Part shown: piece by piece, positions 1-12,200 of the stretch | Layout of the letters: each line of letters opens with the position of its first letter | How positions within the stretch are numbered: position 1 is the stretch's first letter | From: Salvator merianae | Lineage: Eukaryota; Chordata; Lepidosauria; Squamata; Teiidae | DNA length: 64,000 nucleotides | NCBI GenBank assembly: GCA_003586115.2 | Contig: QVOM02000023.1 | Span: 10,103,833 to 10,167,832, forward strand | Reading direction: 5' to 3' | Program-made: the position numbers and the translations under genes | Notes under the pieces: model-generated | Told to the model about the DNA's origin: nothing | Database searches by the model: none | The model's input: the letters and a program-made list of their open reading frames with translations, nothing else

Positions 1-138
1 CATGTAGTGTTGTATGTTTAGTTTAGTTTTGAGTATTGTGATGGGAAGATTACGTGGTGGGTTTTGGTAATCTTTTGTATTACGCCATGAACCACTTTGA
101 GCAGAATGTTGGAAAGGCTGTACACAGATGAATGATGA

Positions 139-172
139 ATACAATACAATACAATACAATACAATACAATAA
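139..172. repeat. (AATAC)n microsatellite
   Basis: About six perfect AATAC units end 17 bases before an AK8 exon. They lie close enough to the acceptor that length variation could affect the branch-point spacing. Confidence 0.9.
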
Positions 173-188
173 TAATTTGCTTTCCCAG

Positions 189-260
189 TTGTCCTATATG
201 CTCCAGACACTGTGTTAATTGAACGGAATCTTGGAAAAAGAGTTGATGTCGTTACCGGAG
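189..260 (+). CDS. AK8: AK8 coding exon (window exon 1)
   Basis: Acceptor tttcccag precedes 189 and donor gtaagg follows 260. The 72-nt exon enters with two bases of a split codon and leaves with one. It encodes the [19 protein letters not shown] stretch of the first kinase domain, including the LID arginines. Confidence 0.93.
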
Positions 261-3200
261 GTAAGGAGTACTTTTGTCGTCAGGGAATTAGATGCTAAGA
301 ATAGCAGAATGACTAATCTGTGATTCTGGGGGAAAACAGAAGTTGACCTTAAGGGCAAAATAGGCAGCTGCTCCCTGGATCCTGGAGGCTGGATCCAGGA
401 TCCATATGCCCCCTCTCCCCTTCATGCTCTTTTCAGTTCTGGGTCATCTGATGTTGTCTTGACTGAGGTATTCAATGCAGTCATGTGGGTTTGCACAGAA
501 CTGCAGCCTTAATGTTGTCTCACCTCCTGCCAGCTCCACCTATCCTGAGACTTTTTGCACATGGGCACCCTGACTGATTTGAAAAAATGCTACAGGTTGG
601 AAAGGTTTGATTGGCGGAAGGGGATTCCCATGATCCTTAGCTAAATTAGACAAGTGCCACTGTAAGTAAAGGGTTTTGTTCGGTTTTGGCCAATTGTTGG
701 TGTCATTGTTGCCGTTGTTGTTGGATACCGCTGAGTCATGGCCAACTCCTGGTCGACTATATGAGCATCTCTATGGGCACCTCCAGGCAGTTTTCTTGGC
801 AGGGAAACAGGAGTGGTTTGCTATTGTCTACTTCTGGGGAGAGGCTGGGGATCGAACCGGCAACCCTCTGCTCTCCAGGCCGTTTGCTCCACCTCTGAGC
901 CACAGCCCCTCCAAGTTATCACTAAACATCACCTTTTTTACTTGGTTTCTTGCATTTCTTTCCTTCTGCATGGAAAAGGAGACCTGGTAAAATAGCAAAA
1001 CTTCTCCTTTCAGTGGTATCAAGCTAGCAGCTCTGCGCCTTATTTAGATAACTGGTGCCTCTGATATTTTCTGGACGCCATCCCCTAACACTCTCAGCAT
1101 AGCTAGTCTTTAAGCATGATGGGAGCTGTAGTCAAAAATATTTGGAAGGCCACTGGTTCCCTTCCCTCTCTTGGCAGCTGCTGCTGCTGTAGCCCTGTTT
1201 TGCATTGAAAGCAAACCTAACCGATGGATTTCCGTCTCTGAAACTCGCCCCTCTGCAGAGGTCTACCATACGACCTTTGACTGGCCCACGGACGAACAGG
1301 TGTCCCTGCGTCTGGAGTTGCCGAAGGGCATATCCGAATTGGAGACCTCCAGGCGGCTGGTGGAATACCATCAAAACTACCCGGGGATCCTGCTCTCTTT
1401 TGGGAAGTCCGTGAAATTCATCAACGCGGACCAGCCGTTTGCAGATGTTTTCTCCCAGGGTAAGGACGGGTGTGCTGGGTTAGGTTGGCAGTATGGAAAT
1501 AAACGCTTCTGGACATCAATACCGGAAGCGGGAAGCTAAAAGGATGGAGGACGTACCATACAGTCGTCTTACCACCAAGCAGAACTTGTCCAAGCAATTT
1601 TATCCACTTCGCAAGTCCCGTTTTGATCATCACAGATTAACAGGATTGGAAAGAAGAGCATATTAAGGTCAACCCTTTATCCCATAACAATACGAAACCA
1701 TCTGCATTAGCGTAGATCACAGTGCATGAAATAATCTTATATCTGGCACATTGTTTTTGGCACTTGTGTGCCGCCATCCTTAATTTCCTTTGTTTATTCG
1801 ATTAGCTTTATACATATCAGTTGCTTCTTTCATTTGGGTCCTTGTAGGGAAAATGAAGAAATTGACAGCTAAGAAGCTTTTTCGTTTTAAATTACGCCTT
1901 TTCCAACAATCTGCTTATGGCCTGTTTATAGTCTAGCCACATTTTGCATTTTGAAAAGCACAGCCTCTAATTACAACTGCTCCACTTTTAAGGTAAACAA
2001 GTCAGAAGTTTATATTCAGAATTTACAAATTAATTACCTCTAAATTACTTAATTAAATTTAAAAGTTCACATCATCATTCATAAACAATTCATGCCTTGG
2101 ATTGTAAATATATGTATGCAGGCTGAATATTAATTATTATTAATTAATAATGCAGTGAGATAAATTGAAAATTGGAATGAAAAAAAAATCCTCTCTAGAT
2201 CTTCTGTCTCTCTCTCTCTCTCTTTTTTCAGTAGATGCATCAAACAGCCAGATTTTTTTTTTTTTTTTTGGAAGAATAATTAGATGTGGAAACCGTCCCG
2301 GGAATCATTACTCCTAATTAACTTGGTTATTTACTGCAAATTAAGCATCATTTGTAAGCAGGCTGGTTAGCCTGTTATGTTTGTACTATGGATATGCTCA
2401 GCTATGAAGAACAGCTACGGGCTGCCTCTGGTTAGAAGATATTTATTTGGGGATAATTTATGTGCAAATGGGCTATTTTCTGCTGTGAGCACAGACAGCT
2501 TCACCATTTGGGGTGAGAGACAATCCGCTGGGTTCCTTAGCTGGTGCTGTGTTTAGTCCTTGGTCTAGAATATTCACACAAGCGAATCAAATCCTGTGCT
2601 CTGTTGTTGTTGTTTTCCTTTCAACTATTATTAATTTTTCACCTTCTAGCATCATCTCTACCTAAGTGCCTTTTGGTTCCATCTGAAACTCGTAGTAGGG
2701 TAAGATGGCACTGATTTACCTCTCAGTCTGCACAAAGGTGGGAGTGTTGTTGGAAAGCCGGTTCTCATCAGGTGTATTAATGGCTACTTGAACGGGTGCC
2801 CAGGTACAGGTGCCCAGGATTTAGCATTCCCAGGCCACTGTTCCCCCTTCCAGGTCACAATTCATACCTGTTATCTGCTGATTCAGAGGTCTTAAAGGTG
2901 GATTTTAGGTTGGTGCGGCACAGGAATTTCAAACATTTCTCTCTCTTTTATTTAGTTCTAACCCATGTCCAAACACCACCTCGAACGCTAGCTCCATTCT
3001 CCCCTCGAATTCTCCTTTGTGGACCTCCAGGCTCCGGGAAAAGCCTTCAGGCAGCGCTGTTAGCACAGAAATATGGCCTGGTCAATGGTTGGTTCTCTAA
3101 AGATTTCTACCTTTTGCAAGTTTGTTTCCTCCGCGTCGTTTTTCTGGTGCTTGGCTGTAACACCGCCCCGCTCCTCCCTTCAGTGAAACTTAACTTCTTG

Positions 3201-6200
3201 AGATTAAAAACAATAAGTGATAGAAAGTTGGGGTTTGCAAAATACTTTGGAAGTATTGATGTGGCCTAGGACAATCTCTGGGTCTTTTTGCACTGGAAAA
3301 AGGAGACTTCAGGACCTGATCTTCCAGACTACCAGGGAACACATTTCAGTGAAGCTCCAAAGTACATCACTGAAATGGGTTCCCCAGTGGCTCTGAGACT
3401 AGGAACATCCATTCCTAGCCCTCCAGAGTGCTTGGAGCCTGGCCTGAAGCTCATATGAGCTTTGGAGCCAGGGTTAGGATGGGGGCTAGTCTAGACCAAT
3501 GCCATTATGTAGATGGTGCTGTTCCAGACCCGCCTTTTTGTTGTCTGAACCAGCAGGCATCGTTGGTCCAGATCTAATGGTTTGGACCACAGAGATGTGA
3601 GTAGAGAAAGCCTCCCCGGCAGACCCCCAAGTGTGTGGCAATGTGTGATAGTGGCATCATGTGACATGATATGATGCAGCTTCGTCCTAGATGGGCAGGA
3701 GGTGCAACAAAGGAACAGAGGTATCAAAGTAGGCCCTCACCTAGCACTCAAAGGAGTTTTCAGGATGTTTCACGTAGCAGAGTCCAGTCTCCACTTAGAG
3801 TGTGCAATGCTGCTTCGAAACCTTTGAAACATCAATTTGCAACCCCTTCGTAGAAACTTGCATCTGGGACCAAAACAGAACTGAGAAAACTTGTGCCCGT
3901 ATATAATAAACTCCCTTGCTTCTGCTCGTGTGTCTCCATCCGTCAGAGAAACTAGCAATGATTAAAAACCTCTCCACTGTACCTCCACTGTACCTGTTTA
4001 TAAACAGCGTGAAAACAGTTGACTTTCCCTTGCATGATTTTTCCCATCTCGTAGTTTGATTAGTGCGTTTTGTGCCGCCTCGTTTTTAAAGTAAATGCGT
4101 TCCGTGGGCAAATGTATTCCTTTTTTTTTTGCCCTTGTTCTTTCCCACTTTCCTTTGGCTAGGCCAAAGGAGACGATGAGAGGTGTGTGTGTGTGGAAGG
4201 AGGAGGCAGAAAACCAGTTCAAACCCCATGCTTTTTATTTTATTCAGTGACCTTTTTCCAAGATGCAGCTTCTTTGCTATTCTTCCCCCTTGTGCACGTT
4301 CTGCTTTTTCTCCCCTTTGCTTTCTTGCTCCTTTTTAAAAATTAACCTTCCATCTTTTTATTTTTTTTGTTGTTGTTCTTCCTTCCTCTCAGTTTCCTGC
4401 GGGCAAATGCTAAAGGAAGCTGTAGCAGATGAGACGAAACTCGGAGAACTCATTAAGTCGTATTTTGACAGCGGATGGCCAGGTATGGTCGTGTCCCCAA
4501 GTTCCTGTACTGTGTGTGCTGTCTGGAGGAAAAAATAACCTGGGAAGTGGAGGTTGGGAGTGGAGAAGGAGAGAAAATCCTCTCGTTGCGTTGGACCTTT
4601 GAGGGGCATTTATGTGAATCTTGTTATCAGTTCTCTGTCGGACTTTGAATCCATCCTCTACCAGGCAAGAATCACAGGGGTGATTAGAACTAGCTTACTA
4701 AATAGCATCCAGAGGCCTTGCACACATCTTCACATGATAGTCCACCTATGGATGGACTGGGAACCCCAGAAGGACTCCAGTGAAAATAGCGGTGGGCTCA
4801 ATTCGACCAGTTGATCCAGGAAGTCCAAGCTGTGGTCACCTCTTCTGCCTCCAAGCTACAGAACCCTCTTGCTGCCCTCCACACTGCAGCTGAGTGAGGC
4901 ACAGATAGGCAGTCCTTTGCCTGCGTCCATTTCTTGCAGCTGAAACGAACTCAGTGCTGGGACACTCTGAATACAGGATAGTCCCAGTTGGGGAGGGAAA
5001 GTCCACAAAAGAAACGGGAATGCATTTTGATGTGTGATGACAGAGGACAGCCTCAAAACTGATTAAAGGTAAGGGGTGACTGCAAGCAGAGATAGGTACC
5101 TATGATTCAAAATATTACAATAGACTTTCTTGGGGAAATACACCGTTGGATAGGAAAGCCTATGTCCTGTATCATCAGGCTGCATGGTAGCAGAAGAAGA
5201 AGAGAAGCCAAATGGAAGGGATGGAGGAAGTATTGAACAGATCTCCCTGTGCTGGTGGTGGACTGCTGTCAGGGACAGTAGAAGGCCATAACTGGAACCC
5301 TCTCTTTCATCTTAATCGACCTTGTTTTGATTTGCTCGGAACCAAAATGTGATTCGGAACAATCAGGGCAGGATTCAGCCGCGTCTTGCCATCTGTCCTC
5401 TGCTCCCTCACAAAAATGCTCCACAACCCCCCTAGTGCAGCGTGCTTTTCGTAAAATACTTGTTTCGCATCTTGGCTAAGCGTGGTCCCCCGTTGTGTGG
5501 TTGGATGTCGTGTGGTCAGAACGGGTCTTCAGTATTGCGGCTCAGTCGGTGTCCACGTGACCGTAACTTCTCCAGAACTTTCTTCGTGCGGGCATCTCCC
5601 TTAAGTAGGGCATATCGTTAACGAATTAAAGTAATGCATCCCCGCCAATATTTATGCTGCAAGACCAGAAATAATAAGTCTGATTATTTCGCTAATCCTC
5701 CTCTCCTCAGGATAACAAAGAATGAATTTGCATTAGCAAACACTAACAAGAATTCATTAGTCGCCTTGTGTGAGGTCTTGGGGGAAAGGAAGGAGAGCAG
5801 CTTGGTAAACGGAGGTGGTTAGGAAAAGAAGAAAGGAGTCCTATTTATCTGTGCTTCCCTTCCTGGGAAGTAGGTTCTGTTTGTCACGGTTTTCCTTTGC
5901 TGCCCTCAGTTCTTCCCCCTTTCTCTCCTTCTGGTGTCTTTGGAGGGCTCGCTGTCCCGGTTCCCCCACAGAACCACAGTGAACGCAACACACCCTCTTC
6001 TTTCTGACTCTCCTTGGCACTGGAATGTCTGCATCGACTTGACTTAGACGTCACCAAGCCGATTTCTTCTAGCTGTTTTTGTACTACATCAAGCCCAGCC
6101 AAGAGCCTGCCTTGCAACACCTGCGCTAGCTTTTCTGTTCTGGACTACATTTCCCATCAGTCCCAGCAAGAAGGTTCATTTTGGACCCTATTTCCCGTCA

Positions 6201-9200
6201 ACCTCAGACAGAAGACCCATTGTAGCCTATAGGTCCCATCCAATTCAAACCAATATCTCCCTAAGTACATAAGAAATACCCTGCTGAATGGGACTTGCAG
6301 TCTATCAGGTCCAGCAGCTTGTCAAGTCCTAGGGGCAACCAGTTGCGTGGGGAAAGCACGCAGATGATCAAAAGTTGGATTGGGGCCTTGGTCTCCTATT
6401 GACTACAGCTGCATCCCTGAACTCCACAACGGCAAGCCAAGCATTTCCGTCTAGGGGGCTTAGGCTACAATCTGATCCTCAGTTTCCCAGAAGGAAGCAC
6501 CATTGAGCAGAAGCTCAGTGGTGGCTGGTGCCCATTATGGATGCCAGGATGGAGGAGAAGGCAGCTAAAAGGAAATGTACTAGGGGTCAGAATGCGTCCA
6601 GCTAAAGGCCGCTGTGAAGGCTGCAGTTCTGTTCCAACCCGTGTGAAAACTGATCCCTTTGAACGCAACGGATTATGTACACATTAGTCAACCTTGAATT
6701 AAAACACGCAAGAAGGAGAAAGGAGAAATGGACTCCAATATGAGCTACTTGCTGTGATAGGATCCTACCCAATTTGCGCTGTGGGCCAACTAATGGTGTT
6801 CCCATTTCAAATGAGTGGTTTTAGCATCTTTTCTTTTTCTTTTTGCGTAGTTTTGCAGACTTGGATACATCTAAAGGAGAAGCTCCTAATTAGGTTAATC
6901 AGTTGTTAAACAATATAAAATGGGTTTCAACATTTACTTGGTTCCAGTCAGGCTGGCTCAGAAACAGGGAAAAAATGTCAAGCCACTGCTTTCTCAGTCT
7001 TATCAAACAAAGGCTTATCTTTTTTCTCTTTGAATCCTCTCCAATTACCCCTCGGGGCATCCATCTACCTTACCCAAATAAAATGTTTGTGGGTTTCATC
7101 AATATGAAACAAAGATTAAAACAAATATGCAGAATCTTTTTTTGTTCTGTTTTGAAAAGCCAATTTTTTTTTCCAACGGCAGCTCAGCATGCCGAGGTGT
7201 GAGAAAAATCTATTGTGCGATGTGAAAACACCGAGAACTTGAAGAGAAAGGGAAAATTGCATCAGTTTGGGGTCTATGTGTGTGAATAAGAGTGTGTGAG
7301 ACAGTAAAAGGGGGGGGGGGGTAGGAAAAGGGAGAGAGATCTTCCACCCCCCACAAATGAAAAAGTAGCACTGCAGGGCCTCTACATCTTGTGAAAAATT
7401 AAAGTCGACGGATTCAAACTGTCCTATTTCCACATCAAACGCGGAGAGGCACTGAGCCCTTCCCAACTTATCTTCAAACGCCCAGCACCCACGAAAGTTT
7501 CTTGGAAAAAAAAAAAAGAAGAAAAAAGAAAGAAAGGGGGGGGGGGGAAAGAAACGAGAAAGACAAGAAAAGGAGGAAGGTCTCTTGGTCCCGAAAGCTC
7601 TGTGCCCGTTCGGTAGCCGCTGTCTCTCTCTCTCTCCTAATTATACCCCTGTGAGTTTATTAATCAACTTGTAAATTATTTAGCAAGTCATGCGCTGTCT
7701 TCAGCTAGTACAAACACACTGAATGAGAAGGCTGGCTAGGAAAAACCAACGGAAATGTCTCAGAGGAGCTCCTGGCAATGTTCAGGCAGCTTGCCTGGCC
7801 GTCTGTGTTTGGTTTTGTGTTTTTTTTAAACTATGAAATAAAACCAAGCTTACCTCCTTAGATAGGAAGATTTATCTACTCTTTCAACTGAGATTTTTTT
7901 CCTCCCTTTTCGTAAGTTATAGATTCCTCCTCCGCCTCCGCCACCACCACACACAGGCTGATACCTTGCCTTCAATTTTTGTTTTCTGTTTTGCAAAAGA
8001 ACCTCTTCTATTGCCAAATGCCAAACCAGAAATGTAGGGCTGAGGATGTTCGTTTGATTGGCAAAAAACTCCCCCCTATGATTCTAGCCACTGCAGGTTC
8101 CAAACTTGTTGAGGGCTACAAGAAACCAAGGAGAGAAATTAAGACATCCACAAAGTCCATGTCTTCACCCTTTCTTGAATCCAACCAGATGAGAAAATCT
8201 GATGCAACCACAGATTAAGAACATAAGACGAGCCCTGCGGGATCAGGCCGCAGCCCATCCAGTCCAGCATCCTGTCTCACGCAGTGGCCCACCAATTTCT
8301 TCTGGACATCTCAAGCAGAAGACAAAAGCAAAACATTCACCTGTTTTTGAGTCCGTGCAAATGGTCTTTAGAGGCACCCTGCCTGTCTCTCCAACCTGGA
8401 GGCGGTACACTGGCATCCGTTCTAGATAGGAACTTAAGAGAAGCCCCACCAAATCAGGCCGCAGCCCATCCAGTCTAGCATCCTGTTTCACACGGTGGCC
8501 CACCAATTTCTTCTGGACACCTCAAGCAGAAGACAAAGGCAAAACATTCATCTGCTCTTGACTCCCTGCAAATGGCCTTGAGAGGCATCCTGCCTGCCTC
8601 TCCAACCGGGCATCCATTGATACACCTGTCTTCCATGAATTAGTCTACCCCTACAGGAGCATAAGAGAAGCCCTGCTGGATCAAGCCTTCAATCTTTTCC
8701 ATATTTAAAATATAACAGTCTGTCTCTCCCTGTCAGGATAACATGTAGAAGAAGCTAAACATCAAAGGCCTGGGTAAAGAGGTGTGTTTTAACTAGGCAC
8801 CAAAAACCATACAACATAGATGCCTGATGGATCTCCAGAGGGGGGCTCTTCCAGAGTCTGGGGGCCATCACAGAAAAGGGCCTCTTGCGTGTCCCTGCCC
8901 CTTGTGCCTTTGAGAGAAGAACTACAAACAAATGGTTGTTCACCTTCAATTCCAAACTTATTTGGAAAAAAAAATCTTTTTTTTTCCATTGAAAAAAGCA
9001 CTTTTCAGGGACAAAACCACAGCGAACACAAACTGTTTGATCATTGTGAGCGGGAGGTTGGTTCAGTTCAATCGAATTTCTAGCTACGCGAACCATCAGC
9101 CGTTCGGTTCGATGCAAATATCCGCGAACACGAACCGCTCGATCGAATGTTCGAACGCGAACTGAACTTTGCCCATCTCTAGTGCCAGGTTCTCTGAAGC

Positions 9201-12200
9201 AGTGGAGAAAGTGTGCACTGCCTGTATTGCCGACAGTTGCAGACAGCATCTGTAACTCATCTTTTCCCACTTCTTAGAGGAAGGGAGATGGACTTCATCC
9301 TGCTCCGCTGGCATCTAGCGAAAAAGCTCCCTGTGGTTCTTCCCCTCCTAATTTTATGTACCTTGCATACTTTTGCTGTGTTTCCTGCTGTAGGGGTTGC
9401 ATATTGCCAGCAGGGGGCACTGCATAATAAACAAAGTGGGCCTGCCAAGCGCTTTTTTTCCCTGTGACCGCCAGTGTTCTGTTTATTAGTTCATCGCAGG
9501 CAAGATGCTAGCAGGCTACATACAAGTTCTGGAACTGGCAGGACTCCAAAGCCATAAAAACGGCCGTGGTGTTAAGGAAATAATGATTGTCTTAGATACG
9601 TCCTGTACTTACTGTGTTAGCCACGCTTTGAAGGGTTTGAACCTCGGCTTCCAGTGGAAACTGTAGTTTACATTCATGCTTCTACTATACACTGTAGGAC
9701 GGATGGAGGCTTAGAAGTTGCCTTCAAAGCAGGAGTCTAGCAGAATCTTCCAAAACAAGAAGACAAAAAAAACAACCCTGCCCCCTCAACCTAACATGAA
9801 AAGAAAGAGTAGAATAAAAAGTAACTTTTGGAAGGAGCAGGGCAGATGGAGTGAAATAAAATCCTGATGCTCACAGAACTGAGATAAGGACAGAAGGGAC
9901 TTTGCAGGCAAGAAGGTGGTCTGTATTCCATCTGTAAGCATCTCAGCTGCACCAGGAGCTAACTGGGAGCTTCTTAGCTTGCGGATCAATCCAGCCCTGA
10001 TTAAACCAGCCTCATTCTCCCTGAAAACCATGCAGTGCTGAGAAGAGCAGATGTTCCCAGCTGTTGCATAGCTTTTTCATTGAAGAACATCTTGAGAACG
10101 TCTGGAGCACCATCTCCTCTGAAAGAGATTGGAGAACTGTCCAATCAAGCTAGGGTGTGAAATTGCTTCTGAAAACAGAACTAGATAAGGTATTTGCTGG
10201 CAATGGTGAGACACCAGCTGGGAAACTTTCTAGCTCATCTCTTTCAGGGTAACCAAGAGTGGGGACCTGCCCCAGAAGAAGTGTTCATTGGTCAAGGAGT
10301 TCCCAAGAAAGGCTCAGCTACGGACCTTCTGGTGCTCCAAGATGGTTCAGGTGGAGGATAGTCCCAGATGCATTCAGGAATCTGTGGCACCCTCAGTAGA
10401 GCTCTGATTATCATCTCCATAGTCTCCCTATAATGGGGAAGGGTGCCTGCTAAGTAGCATGATCCCAAGTATTTGTTAGGGCCAGGTATGGGCTCATTCT
10501 CTGAGGTGTGGCTGTGATAGAAGAAGCTGTTGATGTGTGTTGCATCTGAATGTCTGAACATCATACTCTAGCTTGATGAGATTCTTTATTATGGAGCCTG
10601 ATCTTTCTTCCATGTAGATATCAGAAACTTTCAAACTATGGGCTAATAAACAGAGATAAGAATATAGAACCATGATTGATCTTGCTCAAGTGCATGAGTA
10701 TTCAACATTCTTGATCTTCCCAGAACATCTTATTGCTGATTTAGGAAACAAAGCTGGACTGTTTCTTAGATGTGCTCCAGCAGGGCTCTTCTTAACCTTC
10801 ATAAGTAGGAGGAGAGTACTTTGTACCTTGGCTTAGTGGAAATTTAGATCTATGTTTTTAAAAAGCATTTTGAAGAATATCATCATATAGTTCAATTGTA
10901 GGACACCACCCCAGGGGAAAAAAAATAAAAATCCAGCCAATATTATAAGTGGTTTGGTTGCAGGGTTTAAACACAAATAGGATACTAAACCATTTCCCCA
11001 TGCCCAAACTACTTAGCTTTTTTTTTTTTTTCCTGTACTGAAGAGGATTAAATTTATGGTATGATTCCAAAAGCTGAATTTCCACAAATTGTGCATGTTC
11101 TGGATTGAGTCAAATGCTCACAGGGGTATCAGCAAAGTCTCAGAAGTTCAGATCAAGCAACAGGCTAGAAGAAGCACATACTGTATTTAGTAGTGGGATG
11201 ATTTCTATACCCCCGGCGGATTTGGTTATTCAGGATGCTGGACAGCTCTGGGGATTATCAGATGTTGCTCCAATAAAGTTCAGTCAATTCCAGTTCTTGG
11301 TACTAGTTTTGTCACACCAAATGGACCACAAGCAGCAATGAACCGAGTAACTCCTCTGAAACCATCTCTTTACAAAAAGAAATAACCACTGTGGTCAGCA
11401 GGAAAATTGAGGGTCTCCCTGGAGGAATCAAATAATATGATATCAATTTGACCTTTGTGGAATAATAAGGTATTCTGCTCTCACGCTTTGCTGAATTTAG
11501 GGATGACAGGCCGATCCAGGGAAAGTAGCCGTTGGCAGTAGCTGATATTCAGGGCAAGATGTTAACTGTCAAACCCTGAGATCAACCCTCAGGCATCTGA
11601 ATTAATGTTGGGAGCTTTAGACCTAATGGGGGAAGCAGAAAAGCTATCTAAGATGAGGGAAAGGACTAAGTGGACAGTATTATCAAAGAGGCTTCAGGCT
11701 TCCACCCGCACAGAATCTAGTCCGTTCCCAACCATCATTGCATAACTGTTATTGTATGGCCCCTAGATAGCAAGGATTTCTAGGTGTAGACTGGAGGTCG
11801 ATCTATATCGGACTCCCCCTTTTAAAAATAAAAAGTATTCATGTAGCAGAACGGTCTGTCAAAAGAGATATTGGGCACAATGTTTTTGAGTACTGCTAGT
11901 TTTGTTTGAGAGAAATCAGTGTGTTTGGTTTCAGGCTACTCCGTTCCTTTATATTTATTGAAAAACAAAATTTCAGAGCGGGGTAACAAAAACGCGAATG
12001 ACAACAGGGAAAGACGAAACAAAAGGAAGGTCTGGAAAAATATTTTATGGCCCTATAGGAATTTTATAGGGTCTTCGGGAGAAAGTTGAAAGGTTTTTCC
12101 TAGGTGTCCAGAGGTTGCTAAATTGGACCATGGAAGCGTGCAAACCTGACGCATGCCTCCATGTTCTGGTTTAGCGGGGGACTCATTTCAGTGGCGCACG

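Noticed and set aside
8217..8686. CRISPR-like direct repeats
   Set aside because: The repeats are about 220 bp CR1 ends in a vertebrate intron, with no short regular repeats or spacers.
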